Assembly: GCA_032622095.1 (NCBI GenBank) | Contig: CP136062.1 | Location: forward strand, 158,032,875-158,096,874 | Direction of reading: 5' to 3' | DNA length: 64,000 nucleotides | From: Siphonodentalium dalli | Lineage: Eukaryota > Mollusca > Scaphopoda > Gadilida > Siphonodentaliidae | Part shown: positions 1 to 12,257 of the stretch, piece after piece | Layout: each line of letters opens with the position of its first letter | Numbering within the stretch: the stretch's first letter is position 1 | The notes under the pieces: generated by a model | Seen by the model: the letters and a program-made list of their open reading frames with translations, nothing else | What the model was told of the DNA's origin: nothing | The model's database searches: none | Position numbers and translations under genes: made by a program

Positions 1-369
1 GAGAGCTTCCAAATGTTATTGGTATTATTTCTGTTCAATATTGAGACACTATCGTGGCATGAAAGTTCAATACGGCAAATCATGAATTATTGAGTTAAGT
101 TTAACGTCAAGTTCAACTAGCATTCCCAATTTACTAACAAATGTTGTGCCAAAGTTGGGTGGATTAGACACCTTCCAAACACATCATATCCCCATGTCCC
201 TCGACCAGCGTACTGTGAATGTAGTTTAGTGCCAGTAAATCTTTTGAATTCCAGCTGTGATAGCTGCGATCTGTGTGCTGTGATATATTTGTCACTTCAT
301 CGTCATTTTAGAGATACTTAGTCGATTTCATCACCTCCAAATTAACATGTTTCGGGTTATGTTGAGAAA

Positions 370-830
370 AGTTTCATTTGAGTCGAGGAACCCAACATTC
401 ACAGCTCAGTGCTAATAGATATCTTTCACGTGTGAGCTGCATGATATTGTTCTTGGCTTATGTTGTGTCTCAAATTATCACTGGATCAGGAATAAGTAAC
501 AAAATGTACCTGATTGCCAGCTATCAAAAGGTAGTTTCGCTTTTGTTTCTGGTAGACAGTTTCGTCGGTTTTTTTCCGAGAATCATATCCTATCACCACT
601 AAAAGAAATATCACATGTCCGTGTATATTTCTGTGGGAATTTTTACCAAGCTAACAAAAATTCTAGGTGTATAAAATAAATATATTTCAATAATCGAAAC
701 GTAATAGCTCTGAGCTTTAAAGAGTGGGTCCTTCGACTATAAAAAAAAATATTTTTACATCCCTAATGAGAAGAAATAGTAATGTATGGGTATTAAATCT
801 GACAAGGCATTTTAACCATGACTTACGAGC
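370..830. repeat. MITE-like inverted arms inside each TSP1 intron
   Basis: A left arm (GAGTCGAGGAACCCA near 382, then AAGCTCAG) faces a right arm (CTGAGCTTT, then GGGTCCTTCGAC near 714). The pair matches the termini of the palindromic MITE at 14970-15447. Later left arms start near 1627, 3013, 4063, 5447, 6496, 7878 and 8929; right arms near 2046, 3428, 4471, 5859, 6908, 8291 and 9340. Every half unit therefore carries a decayed copy of this element in its intron. Confidence 0.6.
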
Positions 831-987
831 AAGCTTCAAATTATTCACCATATTAATATATCTAACATAGATACGTTCCCACAAATTAGTCTAGACATTG
901 ATTCATGTCAATATCTCCAGATTCCAGAATCAACGAAATTTGTTAGTTAAATCTCCTGATGAACATGTTGATTCCTTCGATTTTCAG

Positions 988-1152
988 TGAATTGTAAGTG
1001 GGGCCGCTGGGCAAGGTGGAGTCGATGTAACAAAAAATGTGGACGTGGAAGAAGGACCAGGAAAAGACGGTATACGAACGCTCGCTATGGTGGCAGAAAA
1101 TGTCCAGGCAGAGCGCTGATGTCAGGGGTGTGTAACTCCAAACCATGTCCAG
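988..1152 (+). CDS. TSP1 domain exon, copy A
   Basis: A 165-nt exon, phase 1 at both ends, between an ATTTTCAG acceptor and a G|GTAATA donor. It encodes one thrombospondin type 1 repeat of about 55 residues. The core has three tryptophans then WSRC (WGRWARWSRC), followed by CGRGRRTRKRR, with six cysteines in all. One cysteine sits at the N-terminus before the first Trp, and a Tyr stands where other TSP1 repeats have Cys after the RxR motif; this is the F-spondin-like (group 2) cysteine layout. TSP1 repeats are extracellular and bind glycosaminoglycans or proteins, and the very basic middle fits that. A symmetrical phase lets copies be added without breaking the frame. The parent gene's other exons are not in the window. 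Confidence 0.82.
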
Positions 1153-2320
1153 GTAATATATTACAATACGAATCAATCTTTGAACATATTATGAGAAAGA
1201 ATCGGGCAACGCTGATGATTACGCACTTGTGTTCATTAGGGATCCGTTGTTGTTTGATACCTACAATTATTATCCGTATTCTTACACTCGGTCTGGTTGC
1301 GTGGGTTTTGAGAGCTTCCGAATGTTGTTGGTCTTACTTCTGTTCAAAATTGAGACACAATCGTGGAATGAAAGTTCAATATGGAAAATCATGAATTATT
1401 GAGTTAAGGTTGACGTCAAGTTCAACCAGCTTTCCCAAATTACTAACAAATGTTGTGCCAAAGTTGGGTTGGTTAGACACCTTCTAAACACATCATATTC
1501 CCCTGTCCCTCGTCCAGCGTACAGTGAATGTGGTTTAGTGCCAGTAAGTCTTTTGAATTCCAGCTGTGATAACTCCAAATCAAAATGTTTCGGGTTCTGT
1601 TGTGAACACACTGAAAAGTTTCATATGAGTCGAGGAACCCAACATTCAAAGCTCAGTGCTAATATATATCGATTATTGACATATATGTAGTTTATTCACC
1701 TCCAATTCCACTGGAATTCCCCAGCACGTGTCATAATAAATGTAAATAAACATCTTTCACGTGTGAGCTGCATGATATTGTTCTTGGCTTATGTTGTGTC
1801 TCAAATTATCACTGGATCAGGAATAAGTAACAAAATGTACCTGATTGCCAGCTATCAAAAGGTAGATTCGTTTTTGTTTCTGGTAGACAGTTTCGTCGGT
1901 TTTTTCCGAGAATCATATCCTATCATCACTAAAATAAATATCACATGTCCGTGTATATTTCTTTGGGAATTTTTACCAAGCTAACAAAAATTCTAGGTGT
2001 ATAAAATAAATATATATTTCAATAATCGAAACGTAATAGCTCTGAGCTTTAAAGAGTGGGTCCTTCGACTATAACAAAAAATATTTTTCCATCCCTAATG
2101 AGAAGAAATAGTAATGTATGGGTATTAAATCTGACAAGGCATTTTTAACCATGACTTACGAGCAAGCTTCAAATTATTCACCATATTAATATATCTAACA
2201 TAGATACGTTCCCACAAATTAGTCTAGACATTGATTCATGTCAATATCTCCAGATTCCAGAATCAACGAAATTTGTTAGTTAAATCTCCTGATGAACATG
2301 TTGATTCCTTCGATTTTCAG

Positions 2321-2485
2321 TGAATTGTTGGTGGGCCCGCTGGGCAGGGTGGAGTCATTGTAACAAAAAATGTGGACGTGGAAGAAGGACCAGGAAAAGA
2401 CGGTATACGAAACCTCGCTATAGTGGCAGAAAATGTCCAGGCAAAGCGTTGGTGTCAGGGGTGTGTAACTCCAAACCATGTCCAG
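2321..2485 (+). CDS. TSP1 domain exon, copy B
   Basis: The second intact 165-nt, phase 1-1 exon, with the same acceptor (TTTTCAG) and donor (G|GTAATA) as copy A. The core reads WWARWAGWSHC followed by CGRGRRTRKRRY. It keeps the N-terminal Cys and the Tyr after RKRR, so it shares copy A's cysteine layout. Differences from A are scattered substitutions, so A and B are older paralogs than the three copies to the right. No stop or frameshift is present. Confidence 0.82.
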
Positions 2486-3639
2486 GTAATATATTACAAT
2501 ACGAATTAATCTTTAAACATATTATGAGAAAGAATCGGGCAACAACGATAATTACACATATGTGTTCATTACGGTTCCGTTGTCGTTTGATACCTAAAGT
2601 TATTATCCGTTTTCTTATACTCGGTCTGGTTGCGTCGGTTACGAGAGCTTCCAAATGTTATTGGTATTACTTCTGTTCACAATTGAGACATAATCGTGGC
2701 ATGAAAGTTCAATGCGGCAAATCATGAATTATTGAGTTAAGTTTAACGTCAAGTTCAACCAGCATTCCCAAATTACTAACAAATGTTTTGACAAAGTTGG
2801 GTGGATTAGACACCTTCCAAACACATCATATTCCCATGTCCCTCGACCAGCGTACTGTGAATGTAGTTTAGTGCCAGTAAGTCTTTTGAATTCCAGCTGT
2901 GATAATTGAGATATGTGTGCTGTGAAATATTTGTCGCATCATAGAGATACCTAGTCGATTTCATCACCTCCAAATTAACATTTTTCGGGTTCTGTTGAGA
3001 AACGTTTCATTTGAGTCGAGGAACCCAGCATTCAAAGCTCAGTGCTATTAGATATCTATCATTGACATCTATGTAGTTTATTCATCTCAAATTCCACTGG
3101 AATTCCCCAGCAAGTGTCAAAATAAATGTAAATAAAACATATGCATGTGGGATATTGTACTTGTTTTATGATATGCCTAAAAATGGTCACTGGATCAGGA
3201 ATAATTAAACAAATGTACCCGATTACCAGCCATCAAAATGTAGTGTCGCTTTTGTTTCTGGTAGACATTTTCGTCGGCTTTTTTCCGAGAATCATTTCCT
3301 ATCACCACTAAATGAAAATCACATATCCGTATATATTTCCGTTGGAATTTTTTACCAAGCTAATACAACTTTGAGGTTTATATAATAAATACATTTCATT
3401 AATCGGATACGTAATAGCTCTTAGCTTTGAAGGGCGAGTCCTTCGACAATAACAAGAAATATTTGTTCACCCCTAATGAGAAGGAAAAGTAATATAAGTG
3501 TACTAAATCAGACAAAGCACCTTTAACCATGACCCATGAGCAAGTTTCACATTTTTAACCATATTAACAAATCTAGCATAGTTACCTTCCCACAAATTAT
3601 TCTAGACATTGATTCATGTCAATGTCTCCAGATTACAGA

Positions 3640-3720
3640 ATCAAAGAAATAAGTTAGTTAAATCTCGCGATGACAATGTTGATTCCTTCGATTTGTTCTT
3701 ACTTCTGTTCAAAATTGAGA
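3640..3720 (+). pseudogene. Exon-deleted half unit (also near 6127 and 8560)
   Basis: The sequence leading to the exon is present up to CCTTCGATTT, where the acceptor TTTTCAG should follow. It then jumps directly to the intron part TTCTTACTTCTGTTC. The deletion removes the acceptor, the whole TSP1 exon and about 170 bp of the next intron. The same junction appears at 3694, 6127 and 8560, so the deletion happened once and was then amplified with its exon-bearing neighbour. Confidence 0.85.
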
Positions 3721-4746
3721 CATAATCGTGGCATGAAAGTTCAATACGGAAAATCATGAATTATTGAGTTAAGGTTGGTGTCAAGTTCAACCAGCATTCC
3801 CAGATTACTAACAAAATTAATGTTGTGCCAAAGTTGGGTGGGTTAGACTCTTACCAAACACATCTATCCCCATGTCCCTCGACCAGCGTACTGTGCATGT
3901 AGTTTAGTGTGTTTTGAATTCCAGCTGTGATAACTGAGATCTGTATGCTGTGAAATATTTGTCGCTTCATCGTCATTTTAGAGATACTTAGTCCGATATT
4001 ATCACCTCCAATTTAATATGTTTCGGGTTCTGTTGTGAAAACACTGAAAAGTATGATATGTGTGGAGGAACCCAACATTCAAAGCTCAGAGTTATTATAT
4101 ATCGATTATTGACATCTATGTAGTTTATTCACCTCAAACTCCACTGGAATTCCCCAGCAATTATCAAAATATATGTAAATGATACATATTCACGTGGGAT
4201 CTTGTACTTGTTTTATAATGTGCCTAAAAATTATCACTGGATCAGGAATAATTGAACAAATGTACCCGATTGCCAGCCATCAAAAGGTAGTGTCGCTTTT
4301 GTTTCTGGTAGACATTTTCGTCGGCTTTTTTCCGACAATCATTTCCGATCACCACTAAATGAAACATCACATATCCGTATATATTTCCGTTGGAATTTTT
4401 ACCAAGCTAATAACAAGTTGAGGTGTATATAATAAATACATTTCATTAAACGGACACCTAATAGCTCTTAGCTTTGAAGGGTGAGTCCTTCGACAATAAC
4501 AAGAAATATTTGTTCACCCCTAATGAGAAGGAATACTAATATAAGGGTACTAAATCTTGCAACGCACCTTTAACCATGACCCATGAGCAAGTTTCACATT
4601 ATTAACCATATTAACAAATCTAACATAGTTACCTTCCCACAAATTATTCTAGACATTGATTCATGTCAATGTTTCCCCTATTCCAGAATCAACGAAATAT
4701 GTTAGTTAAATCTCCCGATGACCATGTTAATTGCTTCGATTTTCAG

Positions 4747-4918
4747 TGAATGGTAAGTGGACCCCCTGGGCACGGTGGAGTCGATGTAACAAAAAATGTG
4801 GACGTGGAAGAAGGATCAGGAAAAGACGGTTGTACGAACCCCGCCCCACGCTACGGTGGCAGAAGATGTCCAGGCAAAGCGCTGGTGTCAGGGGTGTGTA
4901 ACTCCAAACCATGTCCAG
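4747..4918 (+). CDS. TSP1 domain exon, copy C (one-base insertion)
   Basis: A 172-nt exon with intact splice sites. Relative to A and B it has a two-residue insertion (Pro-Ala) in the loop, which would make 171 nt, plus one extra T in CGGTTGTACG that breaks the frame. Ignoring that base, it encodes a TSP1 repeat in which the N-terminal Cys is Gly and the Tyr after RKRR is Cys. That is the thrombospondin-1-like (group 1) cysteine layout. The extra base is absent from copies D and E, so it is either a recent mutation or a sequencing error. Confidence 0.7.
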
Positions 4919-7179
4919 GTAATATATTACAATACGAATTAATCTTTAAACATATTATGAGAAAGAATCGGGCAACAACGATAATTACACATATGTGTTC
5001 ATTACGGTTCCGTTGTCGTTTGATACCTAAAGTTATTATCCGTTTTCTTATACTCGGTCTGGTTGCGTCGGTTACGAGAGCTTCCAAATGTTATTGGTAT
5101 TACTTCTGTTCACAATTGAGACATAATCGTGGCATGAAAGTTCAATGCGGCAAATCATGAATTATTGAGTTAAGTTTAACGTCAAGTTCAACCAGCATTC
5201 CCAAATTACTAACAAATGTTTTGACAAAGTTGGGTGGATTAGACACCTTCCAAACACATCATATTCCCATGTCCCTCGACCAGCGTACTGTGAATGTAGT
5301 TTAGTGCCAGTAAGTCTTTTGAATTCCAGCTGTGATAATTGAGATATGTGTGCTGTGAAATATTTGTCGCATCATAGAGATACCTAGTCGATTTCATCAC
5401 CTCCAAATTAACATTTTTCGGGTTCTGTTGAGAAAAGTTTCATTTGAGTCGAGGAACCCAGCATTCAAAGCTCAGTGCTATTAGATATCGATCATTGACA
5501 TCTATGTAGTTTATTCATCTCAAATTCCACTGGAATTCCCCAGCAAGTGTCAAAATAAATGTAAATAAAACATATGCATGTGGGATATTGTACTTGTTTT
5601 ATGATATGCCTAAAAATGGTCACTGGATCAGGAATAATTAAACAAATGTACCCGATTACCAGCCATCAAAATGTAGTGTCGCTTTTGTTTCTGGTAGACA
5701 TTTTCGTCGGCTTTTTTCCGAGAATCATTTCCTATCACCACTAAATGAAAATCACATATCCGTATATATTTCCGTTGGAATTTTTTACCAAGCTAATACA
5801 ACTTTGAGGTTTATATAATAAATACATTTCATTAATCGGATACGTAAAAGCTCTTAGCTTTGAAGGGCGAGTCCTTCGACAATAACAAGAAATATTTGTT
5901 CACCCCTAATGAGAAGGAAAAGTAATATAAGTGTACTAAATCAGACAAAGCACCTTTAACCATGACCCATGAGCAAGTTTCACATTTTTAACCATATTAA
6001 CAAATCTAGCATAGTTACCTTCCCACAAATTATTCTAGACATTGATTCATGTCAATGTCTCCAGATTACAGAATCAAAGAAATAAGTTAGTTAAATCTCG
6101 CGATGACAATGTTGATTCCTTCGATTTGTTCTTACTACTGTTCAAAATTGAGACATAATCGTGGCATGAAAGTTCAATACGGAAAATCATGAATTATTGA
6201 GTTAAGGTTGGTGTCAAGTTCAACCAGCATTCCCAGATTACTAACAAAATTAATGTTGTGCCAAAGTTGGGTGGGTTAGACTCTTACCAAACACATCTAT
6301 CCCCATGTCCCTCGACCAGCGTACTGTGCATGTAGTTTAGTGTGTTTTGAATTCCAGCTGTGATAACTGAGATCTGTATGCTGTGAAATATTTGTCGCTT
6401 CATCGTCATTTTAGAGATACTTAGTCCGATATTATCACCTCCAATTTAATATGTTTCGGGTTCTGTTGTGAAAACACTGAAAAGTATGATATGTGTGGAG
6501 GAACCCAACATTCAAAGCTCAGAGTTATTATATATCGATTATTGACATCTATGTAGTTTATTCACCTCAAACTCCACTGGAATTCCCCAGCAATTATCAA
6601 AATATATGTAAATGATACATATTCACGTGGGATCTTGTACTTGTTTTATAATGTGCCTAAAAATTATCACTGGATCAGGAATAATTGAACAAATGTACCC
6701 GATTGCCAGCCATCAAAAGGTAGTGTCGCTTTTGTTTCTGGTAGACATTTTCGTCGGCTTTTTTCCGACAATCATTTCCGATCACCACTAAATGAAACAT
6801 CACATATCCGTATATATTTCCGTTGGAATTTTTACCAAGCTAATAACAAGTTGAGGTGTATATAATAAATACATTTCATTAAACGGACACCTAATAGCTC
6901 TTAGCTTTGAAGGGTGAGTCCTTCGACAATAACAAGAAATATTTGTTCACCCCTAATGAGAAGGAATACTAATATAAGGGTACTAAATCTTGCAACGCAC
7001 CTTTAACCATGACCCATGAGCAAGTTTCACATTATTAACCATATTAACAAATCTAACATAGTTACCTTCCCACAAATTATTCTAGACATTGATTCATGTC
7101 AATGTTTCCCCTATTCCAGAATCAACGAAATATGTTAGTTAAATCTCCCGATGACCATGTTAATTGCTTCGATTTTCAG

Positions 7180-7351
7180 TGAATGGTAAGTGGACCCCCT
7201 GGGCACGGTGGAGTCGATGTAACAAAAAATGTGGACGTGGAAGAAGGATCAGGGAAAAGACGGTGTACGAACCCCGCCCCACGCTACGGTGGCAGAAGAT
7301 GTCCAGGCAAAGCGCTGGTGTCAGGGGTGTGTAACTCCAAACCATGTCCAG
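7180..7351 (+). CDS. TSP1 domain exon, copy D (one-base insertion)
   Basis: Nearly identical to copy C, with the same splice sites and the same Gly-for-Cys and Cys-for-Tyr changes. It is 172 nt rather than 171 because of one extra G in ATCAGGGAAAAG, at a place where C and E read ATCAGGAAAAG. Without that base the exon would be in frame throughout. The insertion lies in a short homopolymer, as expected for long-read error. Confidence 0.7.
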
Positions 7352-9613
7352 GTAATATATTACAATACGAATTAATCTTTAAACATATTATGAGAAAGAA
7401 TCGGGCAACAACGATAATTACACATATGTGTTCATTACGGTTCCGTTGTCGTTTGATACCTAAAGTTATTATCCGTTTTCTTATACTCGGTCTGGTTGCG
7501 TCGGTTACGAGAGCTTCCAAATGTTATTGGTATTACTTCTGTTCACAATTGAGACATAATCGTGGCATGAAAGTTCAATGCGGCAAATCATGAATTATTG
7601 AGTTAAGTTTAACGTCAAGTTCAACCAGCATTCCCAAATTACTAACAAATGTTTTGACAAAGTTGGGTGGATTAGACACCTTCCAAACACATCATATTCC
7701 ATGTCCCTCGACCAGCGTACTGTGAATGTAGTTTAGTGCCAGTAAGTCTTTTGAATTCCAGCTGTGATAATTGAGATATGTGTGCTGTGAAATATTTGTC
7801 GCATCATAGAGATACCTAGTCGATTTCATCACCTCCAAATTAACATTTTTCGGGTTCTGTTGAGAAAAGTTTCATTTGAGTCGAGGAACCCAGCATTCAA
7901 AGCTCAGTGCTATTAGATATCGATCATTGACATCTATGTAGTTTATTCATCTCAAATTCCACTGGAATTCCCCCAGCAAGTGTCAAAATAAATGTAAATA
8001 AAACATATGCATGTGGGATATTGTACTTGTTTTATGATATGCCTAAAAATGGTCACTGGATCAGGAATAATTAAACAAATGTACCCGATTACCAGCCATC
8101 AAAATGTAGTGTCGCTTTTGTTTCTGGTAGACATTTTCGTCGGCTTTTTTCCGAGAATCATTTCCTATCACCACTAAATGAAAATCACATATCCGTATAT
8201 ATTTCCGTTGGAATTTTTTACCAAGCTAATACAACTTTGAGGTTTATATAATAAATACATTTCATTAATCGGATACGTAATAGCTCTTAGCTTTGAAGGG
8301 CGAGTCCTTCGACAATAACAAGAAATATTTGTTCACCCCTAATGAGAAGGAAAAGTAATATAAGTGTACTAAATCAGACAAAGCACCTTTAACCATGACC
8401 CATGAGCAAGTTTCACATTTTTAACCATATTAACAAATCTAGCATAGTTACCTTCCCACAAATTATTCTAGACATTGATTCATGTCAATGTCTCCAGATT
8501 ACAGAATCAAAGAAATAAGTTAGTTAAATCTCGCGATGACAATGTTGATTCCTTCGATTTGTTCTTACTTCTGTTCAAAATTGAGACATAATCGTGGCAT
8601 GAAAGTTCAATACGGAAAATCATGAATTATTGAGTTAAGGTTGGTGTCAAGTTCAACCAGCATTCCCAGATTACTAACAAAATTAATGTTGTGCCAAAGT
8701 TGGGTGGGTTAGACTCTTACCAAACACATCTATCCCCATGTCCCTCGACCAGCGTACTGTGCATGTAGTTTAGTGTGTTTTGAATTCCAGCTGTGATAAC
8801 TGAGATCTGTATGCTGTGAAATATTTGTCGCTTCATCGTCATTTTAGAGATACTTAGTCCGATATTATCACCTCCAATTTAATATGTTTCGGGTTCTGTT
8901 GTGAAAACACTGAAAAGTATGATATGTGTGGAGGAACCCAACATTCAAAGCTCAGAGTTATTATATATCGATTATTGACATCTATGTAGTTTATTCACCT
9001 CAAACTCCACTGGAATTCCCCAGCAATTATCAAAATATATGTAAATGATACATATTCACGTGGGATCTTGTACTTGTTTTATAATGTGCCTAAAAATTAT
9101 CACTGGATCAGGAATAATTGAACAAATGTACCCGATTGCCAGCCATCAAAAGGTAGTGTCGCTTTTGTTTCTGGTAGACATTTTCGTCGGCTTTTTTTCC
9201 GACAATCATTTCCGATCACCACTAAATGAAACATCACATATCCGTATATATTTCCGTTGGAATTTTTACCAAGCTAATAACAAGTTGAGGTGTATATAAT
9301 AAATACATTTCATTAAACGGACACCTAATAGCTCTTAGCTTTGAAGGGTGAGTCCTTCGACAATAACAAGAAATATTTGTTCACCCCTAATGAGAAGGAA
9401 TACTAATATAAGGGTACTAAATCTTGCAACGCACCTTTAACCATGACCCATGAGCAAGTTTCACATTATTAACCATATTAACAAATCTAACATAGTTACC
9501 TTCCCACAAATTATTCTAGACATTGATTCATGTCAATGTTTCCCCTATTCCAGAATCAACGAAATATGTTAGTTAAATCTCCCGATGACCATGTTAATTG
9601 CTTCGATTTTCAG

Positions 9614-9785
9614 TGAATGGTAAGTGGACCCCCTGGGCACGGTGGAGTCGATGTAACAAAAAATGTGGACGTGGAAGAAGGATCAGGAAAAGACGGTGTA
9701 CGAACCCCGCCCCACGCTACGGTGGCAGAAGATGTCCAGGCAAAGCGCTGGTGTCAGGGGGTGTGTAACTCCAAACCATGTCCAG
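9614..9785 (+). CDS. TSP1 domain exon, copy E (one-base insertion)
   Basis: The third near-identical group 1-like copy. Here the frame is correct through CGGTGTACG, where copy C is broken. An extra G in TCAGGGGGTG near the 3' end shifts the frame and makes an early stop. The following intron also has an extra G (AATCGGGGC near 9838). It is the last copy before the gap at 10155. Confidence 0.7.
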
Positions 9786-10154
9786 GTAATATATTACAAT
9801 ACGAATTAATCTTTAAACATATTATGAGAAAGAATCGGGGCAACAACGATAATTACACATATGTGTTCATTACGGTTCCGTTGTCGTTTGATACCTAAAG
9901 TTATTATCCGTTTTCTTATACTCGGTCTGGTTGCGTTGGTTACGAGAGCTTCCAAATGTTATTGGTATTACTTCTGTTCACAATTGAGACATAATCGTGG
10001 CATGAAAGTTCAATGCGGCAAATCATGAATTATTGAGTTAAGTTTAACGTCAAGTTCAACCAGCATTCCCAAATTACTAACAAATGTTTTGACAAAGTTG
10101 GGTGGATTAGACACCTTCCAAACACATCATATACCCATGTCCCTCGACCAGCGT

Positions 10155-10254
10155 NNNNNNNNNNNNNNNNNNNNNNNNNNNNNNNNNNNNNNNNNNNNNN
10201 NNNNNNNNNNNNNNNNNNNNNNNNNNNNNNNNNNNNNNNNNNNNNNNNNNNNNN
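10155..10254. other. Assembly gap (100 N)
   Basis: Exactly 100 Ns, a conventional placeholder for a gap of unknown size. It separates the TSP1 array from a MITE whose left part is therefore missing. Confidence 0.99.
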
Positions 10255-10625
10255 AGTGATTAGATATCGATTTTTGAAATCTATTAATTTTCGGAGATCT
10301 GTACCACAAGCTAGCAGAACCACGTGCTCAAAACGGTCAAATTGCTGGTGTAAGACCCATAACTCTAAAATGAAGTGCTTAGATTAACAATAATAACCAC
10401 TTGATTTTAGAGTTATTCATCTTACACCCACAATGTGTCTGTTTTGATCACGTGGTTCTGCCAACTTGTGGGCTATATCTCTGAAAATTAATATGTTTCA
10501 AAAATCGATATCTAATCACCTTGAGCTTTGATGGGTGGGTTCCTCTACTCGAATCAAATAATTGTTATCCACAAAGCCAAAGAAATAGTAATATAGGACC
10601 CTCTGGTCGGATTGAGTACCTTTAA
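10255..10625. mobile_element. MITE-A copy, left end lost in the gap
   Basis: Matches 15076-15447 closely. It is a long imperfect palindrome: one arm has AACCACGTGCTCAAAACGG, the other TTTGATCACGTGGTTCTGCC. It ends with GGATTGAGTACCTTTAA. No open frame of note, so it is a non-autonomous element. Confidence 0.75.
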
Positions 10626-11639
10626 GTGATCTATCTCCAATTTTTCATTTTTGTGGGCAATCGAGTTTAAAGTTTAAAGTTCACATGTTCTCATTCTGTT
10701 TTGGAAGATAGTACACAGCGGGTATGATAGCTGGTGTAAAAATACTATTATATGACGAGTTTCGAGACAAAACATATGATATCTTGGGTGTATAATCACG
10801 AAAAAACACTTTGAATATAGAACAAAATTGTGTAAAAAAGTTCTGTTTGTATTCCCTACTAGAGTGGTTTTCGTGTTTTTAAATCAGATAAACGTGCAAA
10901 AAACAAAAATCACGCCATTTTCTGAGTTATTTTAACAAATAATCATCCTAGAAATAAAATGTTCACAGTTCACACCTACGAATTAGAAAGCATTATCTTC
11001 AACTAGAATGCACTCACTTGAGCTGCCTATACTTGCGCCCATCACACATTTGGCATGTTGTGTGGTGTCTTGCCAACAACAGTTTGAACCACGGGTGCTG
11101 GCCCCTCGTTTGAGAGATCGATAACAAAAATCTAGATATCAAATCTCTGTTCATCCATCGCTGAAATAGTTGTGTGTACGGACATAATATCCCTGTTATG
11201 ATGATATGGGCCCCAGTTGGCTGCATATTAGGAACGATAACTCTATCCGATCTAATTACAGGTGAGACATATTGGTAGTGTTTTTTACCTGTTAACCAAC
11301 TATCAGATTTAGGCCACTCCAATGCATGGTGTATTATCTACATGTATATTACGTGAGGACCTTGATGGGGATAGCTTCAGTCTTGAATGTTAAAGTGACA
11401 CACTGCGCTCGCTGAACGAAGTCTCTCCATGTGAACGATGTATTATCTACATTTATCACATAATTTGGCCATAAAAGCAGTTTCATAATTATCGGTAATA
11501 CTGAGACACGTTTAATATCAGCGCGTGCGATGACGTCACGGCGTTCTTCAAATAACTTGCGATCGCTGTAGTTTATGATTGTTGTTTTCGATGAATATTG
11601 CGCGTTGCTACGGGTTTATTTGATCATGTGATAAAAGGT

Positions 11640-11780
11640 ATCACACACTCGTCCTATTTTATACGTAATTTATCAACCTCGTCCTCTAAATTCTATTTGA
11701 GCCTCGGTAAACCTCGGCTCAAATCGAATTTAGTGAACTCGGTTGATAAATTACGTATAAAATAGAAACTCATGTGAGAT
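11640..11780. repeat. Palindrome, about 65-bp arms
   Basis: The left arm (TATTTTATACGTAATTTATC) is matched by its complement in the right arm (GATAAATTACGTATAAAATA), and the outer parts pair imperfectly. The centre is around CTCGGTAAACCTCGG. It recurs at 16460-16600 in copy 2. It looks like a small hairpin MITE. Confidence 0.75.
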
Positions 11781-11829
11781 CCTCTATGTATATCACGTGA
11801 TGACCTCGATGAACGATGGGCAGCTTCCG

Positions 11830-11990
11830 CCCTGAATATTAAAGGGACAAAATGCACTCAGTATTTGAATATTAAAGGGACAATAGGCTCTCACGGGGGA
11901 TGATTGTTAAAGTGACACAATGCACTCACTATGGATGAATGTTAAAGTGACACTAGGCACTCACTGTGGGATAATGTTAAAGTGACATTC
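11830..11990 (+). repeat. Short tandem repeat, about 40-bp unit
   Basis: Five degenerate copies built on TTAAAGTGACACAATGCACTC, trimmed or altered in each repeat (for example ATTAAAGGGACAAAATGC and GTTAAAGTGACACTAGGC). It recurs around 16650-16810 in the second copy of the duplication. Confidence 0.7.
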
Positions 11991-12104
11991 GCATTGAAAA
12001 CTTCAAAAACTTCAAACGCGTTGACGTGCGCGTTACTAGGACTGACCCGCAGTGTATAAGGGTATACGTCTTGGATGGTAATTTGGCGCCTATAAAAATG
12101 ACTA

Positions 12105-12257
12105 AGTTTTTTGAAATTTGTGAAGTTTTTGAAATATTTGAAATTTTTGAAGTTTTTTGAATTTTTGAATTTTTTTTTAATTTTTGAAGTTTTTGAAGTT
12201 TTTGAAATTTTTGAACTTTTTGAAATCTTTGAAGTTTTTGAAATTTTTGAAATTTTC
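12105..12257 (+). repeat. GAAxTTTTT simple repeat
   Basis: A 9-bp repeat alternating GAAGTTTTT and GAAATTTTT. It produces Phe/Lys/Ile-rich open frames on both strands that are not genes. The second copy of the duplication has a shorter tract (about 16925-17060), so the repeat has changed length since the duplication. Confidence 0.85.

Larger units (their letters stand above)
1..10154 (+). repeat. Tandem array carrying TSP1 exons
   Basis: The same sequence recurs with exons starting at 988, 2321, 4747, 7180 and 9614. The first spacing is 1333 bp; later ones are 2426, 2433 and 2434 bp. The longer unit contains two related halves: one has a TSP1 exon, the other has lost it (junctions near 3694, 6127 and 8560). 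Bases 1-100 match the sequence that follows each exon, so another exon probably lies just left of the window. The three right-hand units are almost identical, which fits recent unequal exchange or imperfect assembly. The array breaks off at the gap at 10155, so its true length is unknown. Confidence 0.92.

Noticed and set aside
987..1394. 135-residue protein as one open frame starting at the TSP1 exon, with similar frames at 2320, 4750 and 7183
   Set aside because: The reading past 1152 is intron: a donor (G|GTAATA) follows the last TSP1 cysteines exactly, and the extension is a non-conserved hydrophobic tail. The exon is called instead.
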